Under the pieces are notes generated by a model, which was given only the letters and a program-made list of their open reading frames with translations, was not told where the DNA came from and searched no databases. Below, one piece after another: positions 35,753 through 45,193 of a stretch of DNA of 64,000 bases. This stretch comes from JAFGUF01 sp040883315. Lineage in GTDB: Bacteria; Bacillota; Clostridia; Christensenellales; UMGS416. The translations under genes were made by a program, and so were the position numbers. The stretch's first letter is position 1. Each line of letters starts with the position of its first letter. The DNA is taken from NCBI GenBank assembly GCA_040883315.1, contig JBFLKU010000029.1:49477-113476 (forward strand), in the 5' to 3' direction.

Positions 35753-36925
35753 CTATTCGTATAGTGTATTTTCCACTGCTTTAATTATTTCTTCTGCGGT
35801 TTTATCACCAGAATAAGATAAAAATATAGCTTCACTCATATTTGCCATACATATCTCAACATGATTTTTATCGTCTGTAAAGAATTCTATATAAGTGATT
35901 TCATCAAAATAATCCGAACTAGCGTAACATATTTCATTTTCTTTGTCTTTAAACCTGATTCTCTCTCTTGTATCCATAGCAATGAATGTAATATAAGGGA
36001 TTATTGATTTACTATATTCAATTTCATAATAAGCATATGATGACAAATCGTTAACTTCATCTATTTTAAAACATTGGTCAGCGTTATAATAGATAGGAAC
36101 AAAAGGCGTAGGTATATAGCCACCATAAACTGTATTGTTGTAGTCTGTTTCAATCTGTTGTATATCGGCAAAACTGATAAAATTGGGTACTCTGCTCATA
36201 TCTCTTTCTTCAAGAAAGATTAAATTAATAAAGCCGAAACCAAGATTAAATGTAAGAATTATCACTGTTACAAGAATTTCGGATATTAATGAAACTCTGT
36301 TCCTTTTTTGACATTGCTCCCAATATTCTTTCCTGCTGAAGAAAAAGTCATCCATTTTTTCTTCCAAGTCTTTTTTGCTGTTGTTTTCATACTGGCGTGT
36401 AAATAACATAAATAATAATGATATACCGCCAGTTGACATGCCTATACCAAAAAAGAGCATTGAAGGGATAAAAAACAAAAAGATTGGCGAAAAAGCAAAA
36501 AGGAATATCGGAAATATTATATACTCCTTATGTTTTTTCTCCTCTTTTTTTCGTTTTTCATTTATAAGTGTTTTGTCATGCATTGCAAAAAGCTTATCAG
36601 AGGGGTCATCTCCGCTTTCCGATTTAAATATCTTAAGATCAAATTCTTCTTTAATGCTTCCGAACGGAAATCGCGAGACTTGGTCTACAGCGATATACCA
36701 GCCTTCTGCTTCATACATATTTTTGATTTCATTCGTAAAATAGTCTTCCTCGTAAGCAACTATTCTATAATAAATTTCTTCTTCTGCACTCTCTTCAAAC
36801 ACAGCATAATGGCTGCGCATTTTTTTCAATATCAGTCCTTCTTTTGCCATATCGTGGAGCCAGCATTCGATTTTATCCGTGAATAGTATTCTATCAGGGA
36901 GTATTTTTATCACTTTTCTTGCCAA
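35753..36925 (-). CDS. DUF2812-like membrane protein, paralogue 1
   Basis: A 390-residue protein. The N-terminal region (IECWLHDMAKEGLILKKM; YYRIVAYEEDYF) is the DUF2812-type domain of about 110 residues. Then come two adjacent helices (about 145-190), a further helix (VSLISEILVTVIILTFNLGF) and a C-terminal external domain. It is closely similar in layout and sequence to the next gene, 19 bp upstream, so this is a tandem duplication. DUF2812 genes often sit beside PadR-type regulators; none is seen here. Confidence 0.68.
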   Translation of the reverse strand: MARKVIKILPDRILFTDKIECWLHDMAKEGLILKKMRSHYAVFEESAEEEIYYRIVAYEEDYFTNEIKNMYEAEGWYIAVDQVSRFPFGSIKEEFDLKIFKSESGDDPSDKLFAMHDKTLINEKRKKEEKKHKEYIIFPIFLFAFSPIFLFFIPSMLFFGIGMSTGGISLLFMLFTRQYENNSKKDLEEKMDDFFFSRKEYWEQCQKRNRVSLISEILVTVIILTFNLGFGFINLIFLEERDMSRVPNFISFADIQQIETDYNNTVYGGYIPTPFVPIYYNADQCFKIDEVNDLSSYAYYEIEYSKSIIPYITFIAMDTRERIRFKDKENEICYASSDYFDEITYIEFFTDDKNHVEICMANMSEAIFLSYSGDKTAEEIIKAVENTLYE

Positions 36926-36944
36926 TTATCTACCTCTTTTTTGT

Positions 36945-38117
36945 CTATTCGTACAGTGTCTTCTCCACTGCATCAATTATCTCTTGCGGGGTTTTGTTGC
37001 CCTTATATTTTATATGCAAAAACTCTGTTTCATTTATCATGCATATGTCCACAATCATGTCGCCAAACCAAGAGAACCCTACAAATGTTATTTTGTCAAA
37101 ATGCTCTGAGGTAGTATGCTCTATTTCTCTTTTTACGCTATATTTTGTAGCTGTCATTTTCAGGCTGCGCTGCAGGCAGGCATTGTATGCCAGATACGGC
37201 ACATATGGAACAATAGTTTTGCCATACTCAATATTATACTCTGCCAACGCTATGTTTTCGCCTTCTCCCTTTGCCACGCCCATCTCATCCGCTTTGTATG
37301 AAATAGGAACAAACGGGCTGACGATATATCCGCCGTAGGTAGGGTCTACTTCGGCTTTGTATGCCTGCTGTACATCCTCAAGACGTATAAAATTATTCAC
37401 ACTATCGAGATTAGTCTTTTTGATAAAAAGCACAGGAGACACTGCCAAAAGCACGGCATAAATGAATATAGCTGCCTTGAATGCAAACCTTACCAAAGCC
37501 CTCGTAATATTGGAAAACTGACCGCTGTCCCAGCTTTGCTTTCTCTCTATTTCTGCGCTCTCGTATTCGTCTATTCTCTTCTTTTCCTTTTTCTTTATCA
37601 ATCCAAATATCAGAAATAGTGCTGCTATTGTCAAAAGCGTGCCGAATACATACAGCTCGTAGAAAAATATCAGGCTTAGAAACGCCAATACTGCCAGCAC
37701 CTTGCTATTGTTTAGATAGGTTTTGTACTTCTTTTTATATCTTATTCTTTTTTGTTCTGTTCCTGATTGATTTTTCAGCACGGACATTGTATTTTCTATT
37801 TGTATTTCCGGATTTGCCTCAAAAACATAAAATTTCCACTTGCTAATAGATGACCCTATGCCAAAAAGCGAAACATCCTCTACCACCAATGTCCATTTAT
37901 ATTTTGGATATTCATCCACTACTATCTCGTCAAAATGATCTCTGTGAAAGTTCATAATACGGTATTGTTTTTCCTGAGGCTCGCCCTTTGCAAACACTGC
38001 GAAATATTTGCCCATTCCCTGCAGTATCAGTCCCTCTTTTGCCATCTCATTGAGCCAGCTCTCTATTCTTTCTGAATATACTATATTCACTGGCAGCTGT
38101 TTTATTACCTTTTTCAT
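36945..38117 (-). CDS. DUF2812-like membrane protein, paralogue 2
   Basis: About 390 residues, with the same order as its neighbour: IESWLNEMAKEGLILQGMGK, YRIMNFHRDHF, paired helices, one later helix (AIFIYAVLLAVSPVLFI) and a matching C-terminal domain (GYIVSPFVPISYKADE against GYIPTPFVPIYYNADQ). AAGGAGAG at 38129-38122 fits the ATG at 38117, not that at 38141. The function is unknown. Confidence 0.68.
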   Translation of the reverse strand: MKKVIKQLPVNIVYSERIESWLNEMAKEGLILQGMGKYFAVFAKGEPQEKQYRIMNFHRDHFDEIVVDEYPKYKWTLVVEDVSLFGIGSSISKWKFYVFEANPEIQIENTMSVLKNQSGTEQKRIRYKKKYKTYLNNSKVLAVLAFLSLIFFYELYVFGTLLTIAALFLIFGLIKKKEKKRIDEYESAEIERKQSWDSGQFSNITRALVRFAFKAAIFIYAVLLAVSPVLFIKKTNLDSVNNFIRLEDVQQAYKAEVDPTYGGYIVSPFVPISYKADEMGVAKGEGENIALAEYNIEYGKTIVPYVPYLAYNACLQRSLKMTATKYSVKREIEHTTSEHFDKITFVGFSWFGDMIVDICMINETEFLHIKYKGNKTPQEIIDAVEKTLYE

Positions 38118-38320
38118 TTTTCTCTCCTTATATTTCCCCAAATATAATTACCGTTATTAAATGTTTTTTACTTATTTGTCCGTTGTATTTTCCACATACT
38201 TTGCATTATTCATTTTACTATATCTATCACAAAAAATATAGACATTAATACCAATAAATACATATCACTATTTTGCATTATATTAATTGAAAATTTTAAT
38301 GTATCCTATATATAGGCACA

Positions 38321-38357
38321 AAAATAGCAAAGCTGCACTAAAAAGTACGGCTTTGCC
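38321..38357 (-). terminator. terminator of the DUF4234-like gene
   Basis: GCAAAGC ... GCTTTGC stem with a T run on the minus strand (TATTTTTGTGCC). The 38142-38320 stretch is AT-rich and contains no gene I can see; it should hold the promoter of the DUF2812-like pair. Confidence 0.7.
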
Positions 38358-38395
38358 ATATGAATTTTGACTATAATTCAGACAGAGTTTTCATT

Positions 38396-39376
38396 CTATT
38401 CTTGTGGTTTGCTAAGCCCTGTAGCTACGTGCAGCTGGTGCTGCATTAGTGCCAATGAGAAGAAGCAAAGCAAGAACAGACCATGCACTGCGTACAGCAC
38501 GCTCATGTCTGCATCGCCGGATAGTTTTGCTGTCTTTTTGCCCTTTGTATACAGCCAGAATATTGCATAGAAAGGAACTACAAAGAACATTGCTGCCTCT
38601 CTGCATGAATTCACTGTTTTGCCTTCAAGCTTTGCAATATCGTCTGATATAGATCTTACCCAGAACACTGCAAAAACGCCAAGTGTTACAACAGAAAGAA
38701 TTATATTTAGTGCGATATTTTTCTTTATTATATCTTTGTCTTTTGTTTCAGGAGGCATAATGGCACAGAATGACCAAATCAGAATAGCCAGTCCAACATT
38801 CAAACATACCATAATCAGATATGGCAGCATGAACTTAAATGCCGCACTTTGCTGAATGATAAATATTATCTTGTTTACATTAAAACCAATAGATACGCCC
38901 AGTGAAAGTGTTGCGAAAATTGCCGAAAAAGTTATCGCTATGCTTTTTTTCAATGTGTAAATTCCTAGGAAGATATATGCCAATACCAAAGTAGCATATA
39001 CCGACAAGAAAAGTAATAGAGATGTATCTAGCCCTGCTTGTGCATTGTAGATATCAATAACTGCCAATGTAACGCTGGTGATACTGGTGGCTGCTGCCAA
39101 GAAAGCCGGTATAAACAGGAACTTCATTGTTGTTGTGTCCATTGCTGTTATCACCAAAACAATCACCAAGATTAAAACCGCAAGCATTTCCACAAGAGAT
39201 AAAATTAATTCAATATTCCAGTCAGATGGTTCCAGTGGTAAATCCAATTGGTTCTTTGCAAATACGATGTTGAAAAGCAGTGCTGCTAGTATGAAAGCTG
39301 TGGATACCAAAACTAAAATGACTAATACCTTTTTGCTATCGACTTTCTTTATTTCATTCTTTTCTAAAGTTGCCAT
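38396..39376 (-). CDS. multispanning membrane protein with DUF4234-like C-terminal half
   Basis: A 326-residue protein with about nine helices. The segment NIILSVVTLGVFAVFWVRSI around residue 235 followed by a charged loop (DDIAKLEGK) matches the DUF4234 pattern. No transporter motif is seen and the role is unknown. It is a single gene, divergent from the SLATT-RT pair. Confidence 0.6.
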   Translation of the reverse strand: MATLEKNEIKKVDSKKVLVILVLVSTAFILAALLFNIVFAKNQLDLPLEPSDWNIELILSLVEMLAVLILVIVLVITAMDTTTMKFLFIPAFLAAATSITSVTLAVIDIYNAQAGLDTSLLLFLSVYATLVLAYIFLGIYTLKKSIAITFSAIFATLSLGVSIGFNVNKIIFIIQQSAAFKFMLPYLIMVCLNVGLAILIWSFCAIMPPETKDKDIIKKNIALNIILSVVTLGVFAVFWVRSISDDIAKLEGKTVNSCREAAMFFVVPFYAIFWLYTKGKKTAKLSGDADMSVLYAVHGLFLLCFFSLALMQHQLHVATGLSKPQE

Positions 39377-39476
39377 GATTTCTCCTTTAAATATCTTATT
39401 TATTTTCTGTAAGATTTTTTCATATTATTATAACACAAATTTTGCCTAAATTAAATTTAATTTATAATACAAATGT

Positions 39477-39503
39477 TAATATTGTGAAGCATACACAATA
39501 TTA
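39477..39503. promoter_or_regulatory. perfect 10-bp inverted repeat upstream of the SLATT-RT operon
   Basis: TAATATTGTG (39477-39486) and CACAATATTA (39494-39503) are perfect complements with a 7-bp spacer, ending 5 bp before the -35 element. This is the position of an operator for a dimeric regulator. It lies upstream of the predicted transcript start, so an RNA hairpin in the operon mRNA is not expected. Confidence 0.6.
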
Positions 39504-39508
39504 GTATA

Positions 39509-39537
39509 TTGTTAAAATATTCTTTTAATGGTATAAT
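39509..39537 (+). promoter_or_regulatory. promoter of the SLATT-RT operon
   Basis: TTGTTA (39509-39514), 17-bp spacer, TATAAT (39532-39537). AGGAG at 39564-39568 precedes the ATG at 39575. Confidence 0.8.
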
Positions 39538-39574
39538 GTCTTTTAAATTGTGATTTGTAATTTAGGAGTAAAAA

Positions 39575-40213
39575 ATGCCTCAAGAAATAAGAGAAAAAAT
39601 AGTAGATGAAATCAAGCATAAAAAAGATTCTTTCGACAAAGTAAGAAACGCAAGAATTGAATATTCAAAACGCATGAGGAGAAGTGACAATTCATGGAGA
39701 ATCAGTTTTTTTGTTTCAAATTTCTCAGCAATTTTCTTGTTTATCATTTCTATTTATGAAAGCGACAGTACAATTGCTTTGATTAGTGGTGCTTATTCAA
39801 TATATATCATTCTTCTACAATATACTATTAATGAATTTAGATATCATGAAAAATATATTTTAGCAAGTAGAAATGAACTATTAATAGAGAAAAAGATTGC
39901 TAAACTAAAAAAACTTGTTAGAATTTCTTCTGATAAAGATAGTGATTATTTGGAAAAAAAATATAACAAAATTTGTGATAGTTACACAAAAGAATTGGAA
40001 TATTTCCCAAATCATTCTTCTAGAGATTTTAAGCTAGCTAAAATCAGAAAAATTATTTCTGAAAATGAAAATGACAAACATAAAACTTTTTATCAATCAG
40101 GACTAAAAATAGTGAAATTAGCAATTAAGATATCTTCTTGCATCCTACCCTTTATGCAAATAACTATTTCTGTATTACTGATATTATGGTCTCTTAATAG
40201 AGGTATTTTTTGA
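39575..40213 (+). CDS. SLATT-like membrane effector paired with a reverse transcriptase
   Basis: A 212-residue protein with a charged N-terminus (1-40), two adjacent helices (about 42-61 and 66-86), a long coiled cytoplasmic segment rich in Lys and Glu (90-175) and a further hydrophobic C-terminal stretch (about 184-207). The two-helix module with its coiled flank matches the SLATT (SMODS/SLOG-associating 2TM effector) type, predicted to form membrane pores in anti-phage systems. One SLATT family is known, from memory, to neighbour reverse transcriptases. It overlaps the RT gene by 4 bp and is much AT-richer than its surroundings. The family call is by pattern only. Confidence 0.7.
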   Translation: MPQEIREKIVDEIKHKKDSFDKVRNARIEYSKRMRRSDNSWRISFFVSNFSAIFLFIISIYESDSTIALISGAYSIYIILLQYTINEFRYHEKYILASRNELLIEKKIAKLKKLVRISSDKDSDYLEKKYNKICDSYTKELEYFPNHSSRDFKLAKIRKIISENENDKHKTFYQSGLKIVKLAIKISSCILPFMQITISVLLILWSLNRGIF

Positions 40214-41550
40214 AACGACAAGAGAGATATCATTTATATACTAAAATTCTAAAAACCTTAAAAAACAATTTCAGTCCAACTTTACATGCACAAGCTATGA
40301 GAAATGTCAATTTAGATAGATTTAATTTAGAAAACTTTGATAATTTACTTTTACATGATAATATTATTGCAAATGATTATTTGCGTAAATCTGATGGTAC
40401 TTACAGGTCAAATTCCTATCTAATATCCCCGTATTTAATATGCTTACTTAATCTGCTATCATATGAAATCTATATTAAATACGGCAAGAGTGCTCACTCT
40501 TTCTTTAGTGGAGATTTTTCTAATTTCCAGTTCTTTTACAATGACTCATATGACCAATTTCAAAAAAGTTTACTCGCAACATATACCGAATACGATTATT
40601 TTATAAAAATTGATTTAAAGGATTTTTATAAAAATATTAAATTAGATTATCTCTCAAGCTTTAAAATTAATGAAATGCACAAAATTATTGAATTAATCAA
40701 ATATTTGGGTTTGGACGAATTCCCAATCCTTCAAGACTGCGCAGGATTATCATATATTTCTACATGTATTATCTTAAACGAAATGGACAAAGAATTAAGC
40801 GTGTTTTTCGAAAGGATTTTCTCTCGTTATGAAATTTTCCGTTATTCAGATGATTTATATGTATTATATAAAAATGAAGTAGATTACGATTTAATAAAGA
40901 GCAATATCATAAAAATAATCAGTTCGTTTGGTTTTGAAATTAATGAGTCAAAATATCAAAATAGTACTAGCAATAAATTGCCCGAATACGTTTACCAACA
41001 ACTTTATAATATTTTCATTAATGACATTCAATTAGACATACATTCCTTATTAGGAACTGATATGCAGATAATTGAAAGAATTAATATGTTTTTAATAAAT
41101 CTTAACGCAATATCAACTTTTGATGAATATAACGAACAAGTTGAACAAAGCTTTTCTCTTGTTATTGGTGAAGACCCTAATAACAGTTTTAAAAAGAACC
41201 TATTCAACGAAATATTATATAATAAGAATATTTCTCAGTTTTTTTCTAATGAAATAATATTAGATACTATAAAAAGCATAAATATTAATGATAAAATCCA
41301 TCTGGATCCTAGACGATTAACTCTTATCATTCTTTTTTGCAGAAACGAAGGAATTATAAAAAGATTATTGTTCAATATATATACAAAGCTTGAAAGTAAA
41401 GCCGAAAGCAATTCTGACATACTCTCTTTATTGACTTACATTTCACAAAGAAACTGTTCTCGAAAAACCTTAGAAAAGATCAAGATTAAAATCAAAAAAA
41501 GTCATGAAAACCTGAGTATATATATTGAAAAATACATAGATACTTTTTAA
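40210..41550 (+). CDS. reverse transcriptase of a putative anti-phage system
   Basis: A 446-residue reverse transcriptase. Motif A is FIKIDLKDFYKNI (131-143, catalytic Asp135), motif B-like QDCAGLSYISTCIILNE (175-191), motif C RYSDD (211-215, catalytic Asp pair) and motif D-like GFEINESKYQ (241-250). The C-terminal 190 residues are helical with no maturase (X), endonuclease or protease domain, which argues against a group II intron or retrovirus-like element and for the Abi/unknown-group defence RTs. It starts with TTG at 40210 in a TTGA overlap with the SLATT gene, GAGGT upstream. No retron-type structured RNA is evident on either side. Confidence 0.85.
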   Translation: MKRQERYHLYTKILKTLKNNFSPTLHAQAMRNVNLDRFNLENFDNLLLHDNIIANDYLRKSDGTYRSNSYLISPYLICLLNLLSYEIYIKYGKSAHSFFSGDFSNFQFFYNDSYDQFQKSLLATYTEYDYFIKIDLKDFYKNIKLDYLSSFKINEMHKIIELIKYLGLDEFPILQDCAGLSYISTCIILNEMDKELSVFFERIFSRYEIFRYSDDLYVLYKNEVDYDLIKSNIIKIISSFGFEINESKYQNSTSNKLPEYVYQQLYNIFINDIQLDIHSLLGTDMQIIERINMFLINLNAISTFDEYNEQVEQSFSLVIGEDPNNSFKKNLFNEILYNKNISQFFSNEIILDTIKSININDKIHLDPRRLTLIILFCRNEGIIKRLLFNIYTKLESKAESNSDILSLLTYISQRNCSRKTLEKIKIKIKKSHENLSIYIEKYIDTF

Positions 41551-41563
41551 ATATTTACTATTT

Positions 41564-42430
41564 CTACCTATTAAACCACGGCACCACCATAGACACCCGC
41601 TTCTGGTAGCTTTCGTATTCCGGATACTTTTTCAGCACGTGTTTTTCCATCATTGGTATGCTGATGAAAACAAAGAGCAGCGTTATTAAAAGTGCACCTG
41701 CTGCCGGCTTATAAAAATACTCCACTGTACCCATATACATTATGAATATTCCCCACCAAAACATAATCTCACCAAAATAATTTGGATGGCGGGAATATTT
41801 CCACAGCCCGGTTTCCATGCTGGTTTTTTCTTTATGCACTCTGAAATCCTTCATCTGCTTATCCGCTATCAGCTGAATTGCAGGACACAAGATGCAGATA
41901 GCAAAGCCGATATACAGTCGAACCCCTATATATACCTGATTAAATATTATATAGTATGCGGGTATCATCCCTAGATAAACCAAAATGGTAGGCATCATGT
42001 TTATGCCGCCGAAATTGATCAGCTGCCATATTTTCGGGTTGTCCTCCTTCAGCATCTCGTATCGCCAGTCCACATGATCCATTCCCTGCCAGTTGAGAGC
42101 CCAGTTGTATGTCAGACGCACTCCCCAAACCAAAATAGCCACCGCCAGCATAATATCTGCTGCGGCGAATGAGCCGCCTTTTTGGAATAGCCAAAATGCC
42201 AATATCACTATGGGTGCAACAGACCAGTATGGGTCGTATACGCTGGCGTTTTTCAGCAATACGCCAAATAGCCATACCACAATAGTGGCAGCTACATCAG
42301 CCAAAAATACAGACATCAAAAGCCCCATTCCCTCGAAAAGCCTGTGAACCAAATATCCAATGAATGCTGCCAAAATATAAATGACGGCTATAATCAAAAT
42401 TGAAGTTTTCCTGCTAGGTTTATTTGCCAA
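41564..42430 (-). CDS. DUF1295 / steroid 5-alpha-reductase-like membrane protein
   Basis: A 288-residue protein with seven or eight helices. The C-terminal signature RHPNYFGEIMFWWGIFI is shared by DUF1295, isoprenylcysteine methyltransferases and steroid-reductase-like proteins, where it contributes to the NADPH or SAM site. DPYWSVAPIVILAFW and WRYEMLKEDNPKIW are DUF1295 features. The substrate is unknown. It is convergent with the RT gene, with only 13 bp between stops and no terminator visible. Confidence 0.82.
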   Translation of the reverse strand: MANKPSRKTSILIIAVIYILAAFIGYLVHRLFEGMGLLMSVFLADVAATIVVWLFGVLLKNASVYDPYWSVAPIVILAFWLFQKGGSFAAADIMLAVAILVWGVRLTYNWALNWQGMDHVDWRYEMLKEDNPKIWQLINFGGINMMPTILVYLGMIPAYYIIFNQVYIGVRLYIGFAICILCPAIQLIADKQMKDFRVHKEKTSMETGLWKYSRHPNYFGEIMFWWGIFIMYMGTVEYFYKPAAGALLITLLFVFISIPMMEKHVLKKYPEYESYQKRVSMVVPWFNR

Positions 42431-42444
42431 AACAAATCCCCTTC

Positions 42445-42912
42445 CTACTCTTTTATATAATATTGTTTTTCTGCTTTTTTATCTTTAAAATCTATAAATT
42501 CTCTGTATTGTCTGTCGCCTTCGTAGCCCCATATCACAGCATTTGTGATATCCACCTCTATCAGCACTTCATTTTCCAGATGCGTATATGCATCGAATGA
42601 GTCTTTATAGTGCTTCTCAAATAGCTCTGCAAACCCATTATTTTGGCTATCCATAGGGTGCCCCATTTCATGTGCATGTCCCTCTATCTGCACATTGGAA
42701 AAGCAAAGGGCAACATTTTTGTTGCTCTTTATCTGCTGATATTTCAAAAAAGTTTTATCGGTCTGAAAATATATTTTTTCATTCATCACTATGCAGCTCA
42801 TGGATCTGGCTGTCACCTTGTCATTTTCTGATGTTGCCAATACCATGATTTTTGCAGGCCGAATTGCATCAAAAAGCCGTCTCTTTGCTTCTGGAAAATC
42901 TATCTGCATCAT
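42445..42912 (-). CDS. pyridoxamine 5'-phosphate oxidase-like protein
   Basis: A 155-residue split-barrel flavoprotein: AKIMVLATSENDKVTARSMS followed by EKIYFQTDKTFLKYQQI is the FMN-binding pattern of this family. The middle carries GHAHEMGHP, a His-rich stretch that could bind metal. The start overlaps the stop of ppk1 in ATGA. The substrate is unknown. Confidence 0.78.
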   Translation of the reverse strand: MMQIDFPEAKRRLFDAIRPAKIMVLATSENDKVTARSMSCIVMNEKIYFQTDKTFLKYQQIKSNKNVALCFSNVQIEGHAHEMGHPMDSQNNGFAELFEKHYKDSFDAYTHLENEVLIEVDITNAVIWGYEGDRQYREFIDFKDKKAEKQYYIKE

Positions 42913-45020
42913 TTTTCATCCTCGCTTATTTTTGTCTTTGGCTTGAATATAGCATCTGCTGATGTCATGCTTTTTCGCCTGTAGTTTTTTATCTCCTTAA
43001 AAAACTTTTCCTGTGAATTTATCTTTTTGCCCTTTTGTTCCACTCTCTTGTATGTGCCGTCGCTTTGCTGCACACGCATTTTTACATTGTCAGACATCAT
43101 CAAATCCATTGCGTCCATCACTCTTTGCTTTATGTCGTCCTGCTCGATGGGGAAAAGGGTTTCTACACGTCTGTCCAGATTTCTAGGCATCCAGTCCGCC
43201 GATGAAAGATACACTTTCTCGTCTCCGCCAGCTGTGAAAATATACACCCTGTGGTGCTCCAGATATCTGCCCACAATGGACATTACCTCGATGTTTTCCG
43301 ATAGTCCCTCTATCTTGGATCGCAGCCCGTTTATGCCGCGGATAATTAATCGGATTTTAACACCTGCCTGGGAAGCTTCATATAGCTTCTTTATTATGTC
43401 CTCGTCTATCAGTGCGTTCACCTTGGCTGTTATGCCGCTTGGCAGCATGTTTTGGGCGTTCTCTATTTCCCTGTCTATCATCTCGTTGAAAAAATTTCTG
43501 AGCCCTGTGGGAGCGACTCTGATTTTCCTGTATTGAGGCGGCAGGGAAAATCCCGTGAGCACATTGAAAAGCGCTGACATATCTGCAGCTATTGCAGGCT
43601 TTGCTGTGAATAGGCCAAAGTCTGTGTATAGCTTTGCCGTAGAGTCATTATAATTGCCTGTGCCTAGGTGTACATATCTTCTGATGCCGTCCTCTTCTTT
43701 CCTAACTATCAAAAGAGCTTTGCAGTGCACTTTCAGCCCAAGCAGCCCGTATATTACATGGCAGCCGGCTTCTTCCAGCTGTTTTGCCCATGCTATGTTG
43801 TTTTCTTCGTCGAATCTTGCCTTCAGTTCCACAAGCACTGTCACCTGCTTGCCTGCCTGTCCGGCTCTTATCAGGGCACTTACTATGGGGGAATTGCCGC
43901 TGACTCTATATAGTGTCTGCTTTATTGCCAGCACGTTTTTGTCATCTGCTGCCTGCTCAATCAGCCGCACAACCGGCTCGAACGATTCGTAGGGATGGTG
44001 AAGCAGAATGTCTCTTTCCTTTATAGCCTCAAATATATCTTCATTGTCCGCGATGCCAAGAGGCGGCTGGGGAGTGTTGCTGGCATATTTATAGTGGTTG
44101 TATTCGCTCTGCCCTGTGAAAGGGAACAGGAATGTCAAATCTAGAGGACCATCGATGAAGAAAATGTCCTTTTTCTGCACTTTCAGGTGGCCGGATAGAA
44201 ACTCCATCAAATCCCTGCCAATGCCGCCCTCTGCAAAGTCCTTCATCACTTCCAGCCTGCACGGCTCGCCGTGTCTTCTTTTTTTCAGTGATTTTTCAAT
44301 CTCCAGAAGCAAATCCTGTGCTTCCTCATCTATAAAAAGATCCCCGTTTCTGGTTATCTTGAAAAGCCCTATTTCACCTATTGTATACCCTTTGAAAAAA
44401 GCAGGCAGATGCATCAATATGGCATCTTCAATCAGCACATATTTTGCGCTGTCGCCTATCTTAATATATCTCGGCAGAATCGATGGTATCTGCACTATTG
44501 CATGCACTGTGTCTTCGCTGCCGGTCTGCTTCAGGCTGAGTGCTATATTTATCTTTTTGTTTGCAAGATGGGGAAATGGACGTGATGCGTCCACAGCCAA
44601 GGGTGTGAGAACCGGCTGCACTGTGTTTATGTAGTATTTATCCAGAATGGCCTTTTCGCCTGCGGACAAATCCTTCCCGCGGACTATTTGTATGCCCTCT
44701 TCTGTGCATCTATCCATCAGCTCGTGGTAGCATATATACTGGTCTTCGCTAAATTCATGAGCCTTCTCCAGCACAATATTCAGCTGCTCTGCTGGCAGAA
44801 GCCCTGTGATATCTGCACGGGTAACATCATATTCTATCTGCTGCTTCAATCCTGCTACACGCACCATAAAAAACTCATCTAGATTGGATGATGTAATAGC
44901 CAGAAACTTTAGTCTTTCGAAAAGCGGAATGCTTTTGTCCTGTGCTTCCTCCAGCACCCTATAATTGAAATCCAGCCATGTTAGCTCTCTATTTGTGAAT
45001 ATTTTCTTTGTGCTGCTCAT
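42909..45020 (-). CDS. ppk1: polyphosphate kinase 1
   Basis: Polyphosphate kinase (ATP + polyP(n) <-> ADP + polyP(n+1)), 703 residues, the usual family length. The N-terminal domain begins RELTWLDFNYRVLEEAQD and SNLDEFFMVRVAGLK. The catalytic part has VHLGTGNYNDSTAKLYTDFG, with the phosphorylated His, and a second conserved His in GRYLEHHRVYIF. It is a peripheral membrane enzyme in other bacteria. It is first in a unit with two downstream genes. Phosphate control cannot be shown from this promoter. Confidence 0.95.
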   Translation of the reverse strand: MSSTKKIFTNRELTWLDFNYRVLEEAQDKSIPLFERLKFLAITSSNLDEFFMVRVAGLKQQIEYDVTRADITGLLPAEQLNIVLEKAHEFSEDQYICYHELMDRCTEEGIQIVRGKDLSAGEKAILDKYYINTVQPVLTPLAVDASRPFPHLANKKINIALSLKQTGSEDTVHAIVQIPSILPRYIKIGDSAKYVLIEDAILMHLPAFFKGYTIGEIGLFKITRNGDLFIDEEAQDLLLEIEKSLKKRRHGEPCRLEVMKDFAEGGIGRDLMEFLSGHLKVQKKDIFFIDGPLDLTFLFPFTGQSEYNHYKYASNTPQPPLGIADNEDIFEAIKERDILLHHPYESFEPVVRLIEQAADDKNVLAIKQTLYRVSGNSPIVSALIRAGQAGKQVTVLVELKARFDEENNIAWAKQLEEAGCHVIYGLLGLKVHCKALLIVRKEEDGIRRYVHLGTGNYNDSTAKLYTDFGLFTAKPAIAADMSALFNVLTGFSLPPQYRKIRVAPTGLRNFFNEMIDREIENAQNMLPSGITAKVNALIDEDIIKKLYEASQAGVKIRLIIRGINGLRSKIEGLSENIEVMSIVGRYLEHHRVYIFTAGGDEKVYLSSADWMPRNLDRRVETLFPIEQDDIKQRVMDAMDLMMSDNVKMRVQQSDGTYKRVEQKGKKINSQEKFFKEIKNYRRKSMTSADAIFKPKTKISEDEK

Positions 45021-45193
45021 AGTATTTCCCTCTATATCATTTAAATTATTATATCATATATTTTTACAGAAATGATAATTATAATAGATTATTTTCCTTG
45101 ATTTAACCTGCTGCAATATTTGATGCATTTGTATTGAATTGGGCTGATATTTACTGTAATATATAACCATATAAATATATGAAGAGGTAAAAT

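Noticed and set aside
40210..41550. Retron or group II intron
   Set aside because: No msr/msd-like inverted repeats beside the RT, no maturase X or HNH domain, and a co-translated SLATT-like partner instead.
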